A DNA stretch of 7,523 nt, taken from assembly GCA_005884605.1 (NCBI GenBank), contig VBBE01000213.1, positions 1 through 7,523 on the forward strand, given 5' to 3'. Below are positions 1 through 6,118 of this stretch, piece by piece. The stretch is from Candidatus Bathyarchaeota archaeon. GTDB taxonomy: Archaea; Thermoproteota; Bathyarchaeia; 40CM-2-53-6. The first letter of the stretch is position 1. Each line of letters opens with the position of its first letter. Made by a program: the position numbers and the translations under genes. The notes beneath the pieces are model-generated. The model was not told the DNA's origin and searched no databases. It saw nothing but the letters and a program-made list of their open reading frames with translations.

Positions 1-1323
1 ACTTTCACAGTCACGGTTAACGTGACTGACGCAAATGCCAAACTTGCAACAAAGACCTCAGTAATCACCATAACCGGAACCGCACTAACAGTAGCCTTCA
101 CAACTGCTCCGACAACCGGAACAGTTGGAACATCAGTCAGTTTCACTGCAAACGCATCAGGCGACACCGCGCCCTACACGTTCAGCTGGAGCTTCGGTGA
201 CGGAACGGCGAACGTTGCAGGCGGCACTACTAACCCGAACACCCAATCCCACACCTACAATGCTAAGGGTACATTCACTGTCAAGGTCAATGTAACGAGT
301 GCCAACGGCAAGTTTGCGACAGCGTCCAGCACGATAACCATTGCACCACTCGCACTGACAGTCTCCTTCACGACTGCACCAACATCCGGCACAGTCGGTA
401 CACAGGTAAGCTTCACTGCCCAGGCGTCAGGCGGAACTGCACCCTACTCGTTCTCCTGGAGCTTCGGTGACGGAACCGCAAAAGTCGCAGGCGGGACCAC
501 TAACCCGAACACTCAGTCTCACACCTATGCCACAAAGGGCAGCTTCACGGTCAAGGTAAACGCTACGGATACCAATGCTAAGATTGCTTCAGCATCAACG
601 TCGATAGCAATTACCGGAACAGCACTAGTAGTGACGTTCAACACGGCTCCAACAAGTGGAAGCGTCGGCACCGCCGTCAGCTTCACAGCGACAGCTTCAG
701 GTGACACCGCACCTTACACGTTCTCCTGGAACTTTGGCGATGGAACCGCGAACGTTGCAGGCGGTACAACTAACCCTAACACCCAGTCCCACACTTACCA
801 AGTCAAGGGAAGCTTCATGGTCAAGGTCAATGTCACAGATGCAAACGGCGCTAAGCAGACTGCGTCCAGCACGATCGCCATCACACCCAGGCCGCTTACG
901 GTTACATTTACCGTTAGTGCCAACCCGACCGTGGGAAGCCCAGTTACATTCACAGCAACCGCCACAGGTGGCACCGCACCATACTCATTCAGCTGGAACT
1001 TTGGAGACGGCTCGATCCTCGCGAACGGCGCTCAAGTAATGCACACGTACGCTGCTAAAGGAACCTACTCTGTCTCCGTAACCGTCACTGACGGAAACGG
1101 CGCCACCAACAACTCTGGCCAGTCCGTAACCGTAGCACCGAAAGCACTCAGATGCAAACGGTGTCAGAGTCACGACCAGCCAGTCCGTTCTGGTTTCCGG
1201 TACAACACTCACGGTCGATTTCACCTTCAGCCCCTCATCGCCCACGGTCGGTCAAACGGTAACCTTCACTGCAACATCCACAGGTGGAACAGCACCAGTC
1301 ACATTCGCCTGGAACTTTGGTGA
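1..1323 (+). CDS. PKD-repeat surface protein, upstream fragment (5' end outside window, frame broken at 3' side)
   Basis: The frame is open from the first base, so the gene begins upstream; the GTG at 22 is internal to a PKD module and is not a real start. The fragment holds the tail of one PKD module, then four complete modules starting near 73, 343, 613 and 883. Each carries the PKD hallmark: a GTAPY or DTAPY turn, W-S/N-FGDG and a HTY strand, followed by a V-T-D/S-(A/G)-N-G-type segment. PKD domains are Ig-like beta sandwiches found as spacers or adhesive stalks on archaeal and bacterial surface proteins. After the VTVAPKAL linker ending near 1149 the frame loses PKD similarity and runs 57 codons of unrelated basic residues to the TGA at 1321. 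The true continuation is in the next frame (see the 1151-2560 entry). Likely an extracellular stalk or adhesin; substrate unknown. Confidence 0.85.
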   Translation, partial: TFTVTVNVTDANAKLATKTSVITITGTALTVAFTTAPTTGTVGTSVSFTANASGDTAPYTFSWSFGDGTANVAGGTTNPNTQSHTYNAKGTFTVKVNVTSANGKFATASSTITIAPLALTVSFTTAPTSGTVGTQVSFTAQASGGTAPYSFSWSFGDGTAKVAGGTTNPNTQSHTYATKGSFTVKVNATDTNAKIASASTSIAITGTALVVTFNTAPTSGSVGTAVSFTATASGDTAPYTFSWNFGDGTANVAGGTTNPNTQSHTYQVKGSFMVKVNVTDANGAKQTASSTIAITPRPLTVTFTVSANPTVGSPVTFTATATGGTAPYSFSWNFGDGSILANGAQVMHTYAAKGTYSVSVTVTDGNGATNNSGQSVTVAPKALRCKRCQSHDQPVRSGFRYNTHGRFHLQPLIAHGRSNGNLHCNIHRWNSTSHIRLELW

Positions 1324-2206
1324 TGGAAGCACTGGATCAGGTAACCCAGCCACTCACAGCTACTCTGTCAAGGGAACATTCACGGTAACCGTGACCGGAA
1401 CCGATGCTGCGGCCAAGAGTGCATCTGCAACCCACTCTGTCACAGTGACCCCACTAGCACTGACAGCAGACTTCAGCTTCATGCCCGCCGCACCCAGCAC
1501 AGGCCAGTCCGTCACCTTCACCGCGACAGTATCTGGCGGCACTGCGCCGTACTCCTACGCATGGAACTTTGGCGACGGCACAACTGGCTCGACCAACCCG
1601 GCAAGCCATAGTTACTCGACCAAGGGCACATTCATCGTAACGCTAACCGTCACCGACACGAACGGTAAGACTGCTACTGCAAGCCACTCGGTGACTGTAA
1701 CACCACTAACGCTCACAGCAGACTTCACGTTCAGCCCGACATCTCCAAGAACCAACCAGCAAGTAACATTCACCGCCACTGTCTCAGGCGGAACAACGCC
1801 ATACTCATACTCGTGGAACTTTGGCGATGGAAGCACTGGAACAAGTAACCCAGCAACCCACACCTACACTGCACCGAACACCTACACTGTAACGCTCACC
1901 GTTACCGATGGAAACGGTAAGACTGCTACTGCGAGCCACATGATAACCGTAACAACGGTTACGCAGCAGCTCACCGCTGACTTCGGCCCAACAAACACAC
2001 TGGTAGGCGACACAACCTTCGTCGCTGTCATCAGCGGCGGAACCTCACCGTACACGTGCGTTTGGAGCTTCGGAGACGGCAGTGCTCCTCAAACCGGATG
2101 TAGCCCAGTTCATACCTACATCGCCGCAGGCTCGTTCACTGTGACCCTCACCGTCACTGACAGCGCAGCCTCGACAGCAACAGCAAGCCACACCGTAACG
2201 GTTCAG
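73..2206 (+). repeat. Tandem array of PKD modules in two size classes (270 bp and 252 bp)
   Basis: Measured between equivalent linker residues (the A of the AL-T/V-V linker and its equivalents), the first three full modules have an exact 270-bp period (anchors at 82, 352, 622, 892). They share a six-residue-longer loop with GGTTNPNTQSHTY. Later modules are mostly 252 bp (892 to 1144, 1205 to 1457 to 1709), then 258 bp (1709 to 1967), then a last one of about 240 bp. The 270-bp modules are also close at nucleotide level around the insert, suggesting recent duplication or gene conversion. One module between 1144 and 1205 is almost wholly deleted. Confidence 0.85.
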
Positions 2207-2560
2207 GCTGGACCCACGGTCGACATCATTACGTTCAAGTCGCATCCGTTCTTCCCAGCACAGGAAGACTTCAAGATCCACTTCACCAACCCCAGCACGA
2301 TCAGCGTGAACATGACCGTCACCATTGACATCTTCGATTCGAGCGGAACAGTCGTCCAAGAACTAACCAAGACAGTCACCGTCGGACCCGGCGTACAATC
2401 AAAGTTCGACATGCTGTTCACTCCAACCGCAAAAGCGACATACACGTTCGCGGCGTCCATGACATACCAGGCCTCGCTCCCAGTCGGCGCGGGCACAAGC
2501 CAGACGACGACAGTGACGGGCTCCAACGGTTCCCAGAGCGGCACTTTCGCGTACCGATAG
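1151..2560 (+). CDS. PKD-repeat surface protein, downstream fragment with C-terminal beta-sandwich domain
   Basis: This is the continuation of the 1-1323 gene in frame 2. The frame is open from 1136 (a TAG lies at 1133-1135). PKD similarity resumes at 1151 with DANG, the end of an otherwise missing module. Four more PKD modules follow, from about 1202, 1454, 1706 and 1964, each with a W-(N/S)-FGDG core. The last ends near 2206. The final ~117 residues (2207-2557) are not PKD: they form a strand-rich segment (TVDIITF, VNMTVTIDIFD, FDMLFTPT) resembling an Ig or CARDB-type sandwich. No transmembrane helix, sorting motif or dockerin is visible at the C-terminus, so anchoring, if any, would come from the N-terminal part outside the window. 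The first usable start codon in this frame is GTG at 1391, inside a PKD module and with no convincing ribosome site, so independent translation is unlikely. The break is discussed in the findings. Confidence 0.85.
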   Translation, partial: DANGVRVTTSQSVLVSGTTLTVDFTFSPSSPTVGQTVTFTATSTGGTAPVTFAWNFGDGSTGSGNPATHSYSVKGTFTVTVTGTDAAAKSASATHSVTVTPLALTADFSFMPAAPSTGQSVTFTATVSGGTAPYSYAWNFGDGTTGSTNPASHSYSTKGTFIVTLTVTDTNGKTATASHSVTVTPLTLTADFTFSPTSPRTNQQVTFTATVSGGTTPYSYSWNFGDGSTGTSNPATHTYTAPNTYTVTLTVTDGNGKTATASHMITVTTVTQQLTADFGPTNTLVGDTTFVAVISGGTSPYTCVWSFGDGSAPQTGCSPVHTYIAAGSFTVTLTVTDSAASTATASHTVTVQAGPTVDIITFKSHPFFPAQEDFKIHFTNPSTISVNMTVTIDIFDSSGTVVQELTKTVTVGPGVQSKFDMLFTPTAKATYTFAASMTYQASLPVGAGTSQTTTVTGSNGSQSGTFAYR

Positions 2561-2649
2561 ACCTGAAACCAGGAACGACCCCCTCCCAAGCCCCCCCGTT
2601 TTTCTCTGGGGGAAATCACTCTATTTAGAAAACCAAGACAGGTGGGAAA
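2561..2649 (+). promoter_or_regulatory. Intergenic region with U-rich terminator-like tract, TATA-like box and ribosome binding site
   Basis: After the stop of the PKD gene, a C-run (2593-2597) can pair with GGGGG (2608-2612) around a T-rich loop at 2598-2607. The stem is short, but a U-rich tract fits archaeal termination. TATTTAGA at 2622-2629 is a weak TATA-like box. AGGTGG at 2640-2645 sits four bases before the ATG at 2650 and matches the archaeal 16S 3' end, supporting that start. The TATA-like box lies close to the ATG, so the true promoter could be elsewhere or the leader very short. Confidence 0.45.
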
Positions 2650-3429
2650 ATGTATGCTAAGCGACTCGTCGCAACTACCCTACTTCTCCTGGTCCTAACA
2701 CCCGCAACGTACATTTTTGCAAACCCGGCCAATGCGTCCTCGGTGAGACCAAATCCCGGACTCACCATTACAGCGACTAACGCTCAGCGATTCACGAGCG
2801 ACGTTTCCTACGACTTCAACTCCGCCGTTGTTCAGGGATTGAATGGGACCGCGTGGGTCTTTTGGTCCTACACGTTTTTCAACGGAAGGGCCTCGAATCC
2901 TGTCATAGAGTACCGAACAAGTAATTCCCCTAACTACACCTATAATCCGTCAGCTTGGTCTCCATCTCAGCAACTAGTTTCTACTCCCAATAGTCAGAAT
3001 ATTGCTCCATCGGTGGCACAGCTTAGAAACGGGACTCTCCTCCTATCTTTCGCTTCCAACCGCACCGGCAACTTTGACATCTTTCTAAAAAGATTCTCTC
3101 CGGCAACAGGTTGGTTTCCCGATCAGCAAATGACCCTGAATACAGCTGACGAGAAGATCTCTTCCATAGTGGCAGCGAGTGATGGGAGTCTGTGGTTGTT
3201 CTGGGATAGGACCATTAATCCCACGACTGCCAATATCTTCTACAAGGTCTGGCGCGCCGGATCGTGGTCAGCAGAAACCGCTCTGACCAATGATACTTCG
3301 AATATTGAGAATCTTGAACCGTCCGGTTTCCAGATGAATGACGGGAGCATCTGGATGCACGACTGCCAATATCTTCTACAAGGTCTGGCGCGCCGGATCG
3401 TGGTCAGCAGAAACCGCTCTGACCAATGA
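2650..3429 (+). CDS. Secreted beta-propeller protein with dockerin, N-terminal fragment (frame broken by duplication)
   Basis: The start ATG has a good AGGTGG site four bases upstream. Residues 1-29 form a classic Sec signal peptide: MYAKR basic start, a leucine-rich core, and an ANA cleavage motif at 27-29. The mature part is a beta-propeller in which a motif of the type (N/D)G-(S/T)-x-W-x-x-W recurs: NGTAWVFW at 2842, NGTLLLSF at 3028, DGSLWLFW at 3181 and DGSIWM at 3340. Spacing is about 50-60 residues, as expected for sialidase-like or BNR-like blades. No complete Asp-box or catalytic set is visible, so a binding role is as likely as an enzymatic one. At 3358 the second copy of a 136-bp duplication begins out of frame; the last 24 codons before the stop at 3427-3429 are unrelated to the family. 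The remainder of the protein is encoded at 3338-4420. Confidence 0.85.
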   Translation: MYAKRLVATTLLLLVLTPATYIFANPANASSVRPNPGLTITATNAQRFTSDVSYDFNSAVVQGLNGTAWVFWSYTFFNGRASNPVIEYRTSNSPNYTYNPSAWSPSQQLVSTPNSQNIAPSVAQLRNGTLLLSFASNRTGNFDIFLKRFSPATGWFPDQQMTLNTADEKISSIVAASDGSLWLFWDRTINPTTANIFYKVWRAGSWSAETALTNDTSNIENLEPSGFQMNDGSIWMHDCQYLLQGLARRIVVSRNRSDQ

Positions 3430-3493
3430 TACTTCGAATATTGAGAATCTTGAACCGTCCGGTTTCCAGATGAATGACGGGAGCATCTGGATG
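3222..3493 (+). repeat. Perfect 136-bp direct tandem duplication
   Basis: Positions 3222-3357 are repeated at 3358-3493 with no mismatch found by reading both copies. The unit starts CACGACTGCCAATATC and ends GGGAGCATCTGGATG. The flanking bases differ (C before copy 1; C versus G after each copy end), so the repeat boundaries are exact. Because 136 is not a multiple of three, the second copy shifts the propeller gene from frame 1 to frame 2. Confidence 0.95.
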
Positions 3494-4420
3494 GTCTGGT
3501 CAAGAACCGACACCTCTTCAAACTTGGAAAATGTGTACTACCAGTCCTACAGGTCCGGCGCTTGGTCTAGCCGGGTCCAACTCACATCGACCACTAACCA
3601 GGATCATCATCCCCACATTATTCAGGACAGCAACAGTACGATCTGGGTCGCCTGGAACAGAGAACTGCCGGTGACAAGCCTGGTTTTCCAGAACGATATC
3701 TTCTACACATACTCAGTAAACCTCGGGTCCAGTTTCATCCCTGAGGTAAACTTGACGAGCGATGTGGGATGCTCCGCTGTCTGTCCGGAGGATCTTATGC
3801 CGTCTATCGCCCAGTTGAAAGATGGCCGACTCTACTTGTTCTGGTCTACCAATCGGGATCCCCAGAACTACTGGGATCTCTACTATGCTACGACTAACCC
3901 CCAACCGTTTCACAACGTAGCAGTCACGAGCCTCATCGCGGGCCCTCTAAAATTGCTCGACGGTGGTCTCGTTTCGATCAACGTGACCGTCGCGGATCTA
4001 GGCAACTGGCCTGAGAGCTTCTTCCTCTTCTTGAAAGCGACCAACGTTTCCTCGACGACTATCGCTGCCCAATACCTCAGCCTCGCAGCGGGCCAATCCA
4101 TGACTCTCTCCATTAACTGGAATACCAACTCGGTGACATGGGGGAAGTACAAGATCTCAGCCAGTATCCCTCCGGGTCCTAATGAGATCGTGACCGGGGA
4201 CAATTCCATGACCTCCCCCAGCGTCCTCTGGCTTGTGCCCCCGGCAGATGTCAACATGGACGGTAGAGTGGACATACTGGATGCAGCTCTCATCGGGGTC
4301 GCTTACGGTTCTACCCCGGGTAAGCCCAATTGGAACAAGGCAGCAGACCTTAACGGGGATGGCAAGGTAGACATACTTGATGCCGCCCTCGTCGCGTACT
4401 ACTACGGAGCAGCCTCGTAG
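3338..4420 (+). CDS. Beta-propeller protein, C-terminal fragment: propeller blades, CARDB-like domain, type I-like dockerin
   Basis: This frame carries the rest of the gene begun at 2650. The ATG at 3338 lies inside the duplicated segment and is probably not a natural start. Deleting one 136-bp copy joins both parts into one 544-residue protein with no other change. Blades continue with DGSIWMVW (3476), NSTIWVAW (3632) and DGRLYLFW (3821), giving six motifs overall and fitting a six-bladed propeller. Residues about 375-482 of the restored protein (from 3908) resemble a CARDB domain (VAVTSL, VSINVTVADLGN, a PPGPNEIV turn). The C-terminus (4241-4417) is a dockerin: two F-hand calcium loops, DVNMDGRVDILD and DLNGDGKVDILD, each followed by a hydrophobic helix. 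Dockerins bind cohesins, and cohesin-like genes follow directly. The CxxxC-type pair GCSAVC near 3770 may form a disulfide. Likely exported and docked on a cohesin-bearing surface protein; ligand unknown. Confidence 0.87.
   Translation: MTGASGCTTANIFYKVWRAGSWSAETALTNDTSNIENLEPSGFQMNDGSIWMVWSRTDTSSNLENVYYQSYRSGAWSSRVQLTSTTNQDHHPHIIQDSNSTIWVAWNRELPVTSLVFQNDIFYTYSVNLGSSFIPEVNLTSDVGCSAVCPEDLMPSIAQLKDGRLYLFWSTNRDPQNYWDLYYATTNPQPFHNVAVTSLIAGPLKLLDGGLVSINVTVADLGNWPESFFLFLKATNVSSTTIAAQYLSLAAGQSMTLSINWNTNSVTWGKYKISASIPPGPNEIVTGDNSMTSPSVLWLVPPADVNMDGRVDILDAALIGVAYGSTPGKPNWNKAADLNGDGKVDILDAALVAYYYGAAS
4241..4417 (+). other. Dockerin domain (two calcium-binding F-hand repeats)
   Basis: The two loops are DVNMDGRVDILD (from 4247) and DLNGDGKVDILD (from 4346). 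Calcium-ligand positions 1, 3, 5, 9 and 12 are D-N-D-D-D in both. The loop ends and following helices are nearly identical (VDILDAALI and VDILDAALV), and the linker GSTPGKPNWNKAA is typical of archaeal dockerins. The two-fold symmetry is what permits dual-mode cohesin binding in characterised type I dockerins. Confidence 0.9.
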
Positions 4421-4542
4421 AGCCTGGTACAGCCTCCCCTGTATCTATGTTCCACCTAGTCTAGCGGAGACGGTTTAGATGAGCCCCGAAGATCTAACGG
4501 GTCTTCGCAATAATATTCTCAGATTGGATCTCTATTAATGAG
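4421..4542 (+). promoter_or_regulatory. Intergenic region with hairpin and TATA-like box before the cohesin-PKD gene
   Basis: An inverted repeat, CGAAGATC (4487-4494) and GGTCTTCG (4500-4507), forms an eight-pair stem (one G-T pair) with a five-base loop. It could be a terminator for the dockerin gene or an operator. AATAATATT (4509-4517) follows immediately and looks like an archaeal TATA box. A start site about 25 bases downstream would fall near 4538-4543, meaning little or no leader for the next gene. No convincing Shine-Dalgarno sequence precedes the start. Confidence 0.45.
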
Positions 4543-5877
4543 TTGGACGCAAGTTCCGACAATACTTATGGTGGAGACAAGAACCCTACTAACCAGGCAA
4601 GGAGAGGGAAGGTTTCGACATCGCGGCGGCTTGCCACGTTTGTTCTCGTGCTCTCAATTCTCTTCATTATCCCTTATTCGCTTCATCCATCCTCGGGAGA
4701 GACCCCGCCGGTCATCAGTATCTTCAACGAAAACACGAAATCCAACAACACAGCTGATCCGTCCTTGACGATCGGGACCAATTTCACCATCGATATTCAA
4801 GTCTCTAATCTTCCATCGATCACAAGCCAGACCGCGGGCGGGCTTGAGGGGTTCGACATCTCTCTGTCCTTCGATCCGAACATTCTGAAAACTAGCAACT
4901 CGAGTTTCAGCGCCCCGTTATGTCTCTCGTCTGAAGGATGCGTTTTCGATCTCCCCGCGAACGATACTCTTACCTACGCGAACTCGGTCAGTGTCGAGGA
5001 CGGCACTGCAAGACTCGCGATGATCGCGCTGGGCGCGAACCACAGGGCTGTGGATTCTTCACAGACAGGTATCCCAACCATTCTGTTCAGGGTTAAATTC
5101 CTAGTCGTTGGGAAAGGTCTGACACCCATCACCATTCTGTCCAGCTCGCAGCTTCTAGGGTTCGCCAACAATTTCTGCTCGCTCGCAACTCTCTTGGTCA
5201 GCGGTCTTGTCCTCGAAAGCCACTCAACCTATACCCTCAACCACCGTTCCGAAATACTTTCCCAAGCCAATCCGAGCTTTACTTCGACCCTTACCATCAC
5301 CACGCAGGTCACATCCGCACCACAAATATACCCGCTCGAGATTATCGCTGCAGAACCCCTTTTCCCTGCAGCCTACAACGAATTCAGATTACCCTTCAAT
5401 CTCACCATAACTGCCCCCGGTACTTCTTTGCCCACCCAGCCCCCGAACTCTCCAAACCCGCCACAACCCCAGACAACTCTTCCCCGAGAACAGGCGGTCG
5501 ATGGTTCTACTCCCCCGCTGCTCGCCACCTTTACCTTCAGCTCGAGACCCACGGCAGGAAATTCTGTTAGTTTCAGCTCGACAATCTGGTGCGGCACAGC
5601 TCCCTATTCATACTCTTGGAGCCTCGGCGACGGGTCCAAGGCGAACAATAGCTTGTTCACACACACGTACTCGTCGCCTGGCACGTACAACGTTACTCTA
5701 ACCGCTACGGATGCTACGGGCCAGGGATTCAGTTCAAGCCAGTTGATTGTTGTCGGAGCTCTGCCCCAGCCGGCTGCTCCCCTCGACATCGGAGTATTTT
5801 CAACAGCGATAATCCTATTCCTGATACTAGTGGGATCGTTGTTCTTTCTGAGAAGTCGCAGAAAGTCTCGTAGATAG
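4543..5877 (+). CDS. Membrane-anchored cohesin-PKD protein (scaffoldin-like)
   Basis: The protein is 444 residues if the TTG at 4543 is used. No in-frame ATG is available; an ATG at 4538 is in another frame, so the start is uncertain. A basic stretch (ARRGKVSTSRR) and a hydrophobic segment (about residues 31-46) form a signal peptide or N-terminal anchor. Residues about 74-230 resemble a cohesin: FTIDIQVSNL opening strand, GFDISLSFDPNIL motif, a later ILFRVKFLVVGKG strand. Two cysteines (LCLSSEGCVF) could form a disulfide. A second beta-rich stretch follows, then a Pro/Gln/Thr-rich linker (about 291-320) and one PKD domain (about 327-405; GTAPYSYSWSLGDG). The C-terminus has a transmembrane helix (about 415-436) and the basic tail RSRRKSRR, consistent with anchoring on the outer face with a cytosolic tail. 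Several N-x-S/T sequons fit archaeal N-glycosylation. It lies 122 bp after the dockerin gene, its probable partner. The cohesin call rests on motifs read by eye. Confidence 0.78.
   Translation: MDASSDNTYGGDKNPTNQARRGKVSTSRRLATFVLVLSILFIIPYSLHPSSGETPPVISIFNENTKSNNTADPSLTIGTNFTIDIQVSNLPSITSQTAGGLEGFDISLSFDPNILKTSNSSFSAPLCLSSEGCVFDLPANDTLTYANSVSVEDGTARLAMIALGANHRAVDSSQTGIPTILFRVKFLVVGKGLTPITILSSSQLLGFANNFCSLATLLVSGLVLESHSTYTLNHRSEILSQANPSFTSTLTITTQVTSAPQIYPLEIIAAEPLFPAAYNEFRLPFNLTITAPGTSLPTQPPNSPNPPQPQTTLPREQAVDGSTPPLLATFTFSSRPTAGNSVSFSSTIWCGTAPYSYSWSLGDGSKANNSLFTHTYSSPGTYNVTLTATDATGQGFSSSQLIVVGALPQPAAPLDIGVFSTAIILFLILVGSLFFLRSRRKSRR
5518..5757 (+). other. PKD domain of the membrane-anchored cohesin protein
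   Basis: LATFTFSSRPTAG, then CGTAPYSYSWSLGDGS, then FTHTYSSPGTYNVTLTATDATG follow the PKD pattern. The FGDG core is SLGDG here, and a cysteine replaces the usual glycine before GTAPY. It probably acts as a spacer between the cohesin and the membrane. Confidence 0.85.
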
Positions 5878-6118
5878 TCTCACCCCGGTAATCTCTAAGG
5901 GGGGCTCCCAGATTGCCGAAGACACCGCCGTATTCACAGAACGATCCAGCGCTATAAACAAGAAATCTGGGCCGGAACTTTTAACTATAGACGAGGCTAA
6001 ACCGTTACCGGACTTGTCCCTGAACATACGTTATCGAGCCGATCAAGCATCTAATTCGAGTCAGAAAGTTTCGCCGACAACCTCCCAACAGAAAATAGGA
6101 GAGGTACGGTAGATTCGC
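5878..6118 (+). promoter_or_regulatory. 241-bp intergenic region with TATA-like boxes and a ribosome binding site
   Basis: No credible gene is seen here. A G-run (5899-5904) can pair weakly with CCCC at 5883-5886, possibly a terminator remnant. Two TATA-like elements are present: CTATAAAC (5952-5959) and CTTTTAACTATAG (5978-5990). The second is preceded by GGAAC, which could act as a BRE. Either would give a leader of about 100 bases or more before the next gene. GGAGAGGT (6098-6105) is purine-rich and complementary to the 16S 3' end, but sits 13 bases from the ATG at 6119, which is long. Confidence 0.4.

Noticed and set aside
656..1039. 127-codon + strand frame inside the PKD array
   Set aside because: It overlaps in another frame four strongly supported PKD hallmarks and has low-complexity Ser/Pro/Gln/Arg composition typical of a shadow frame.
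73..1143. Regular 270-bp repeats considered as a CRISPR-like or satellite array
   Set aside because: The repeats are contiguous coding modules with no spacer structure and a conserved PKD reading frame.
985..1245. Open frame on the minus strand (86 codons) overlapping the PKD break
   Set aside because: It is antisense to PKD-coding DNA, has no domain pattern, and is explained by the repetitive, stop-poor composition of the module array. Similar antisense frames at 525-707, 1360-1542, 1612-1863, 2045-2359 and 2203-2619 were rejected for the same reason.
2842..3850. Propeller considered as an active sialidase
   Set aside because: The blade motif resembles but does not match the Asp-box, and no arginine triad or other catalytic set could be assigned by eye; only the fold class is claimed.
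4538..4768. ATG-initiated 76-codon frame at the start of the cohesin-PKD gene
   Set aside because: Its product is Arg/Ser-rich with no signal peptide or domain, and the overlapping frame carries the cohesin protein. The ATG itself is kept as a start-site question in the findings.
5827..6027. Minus-strand frame reaching into the 241-bp intergenic region
   Set aside because: It begins in the intergenic region and ends antisense to the transmembrane-coding end of the preceding gene, with no recognisable domain or ribosome site.
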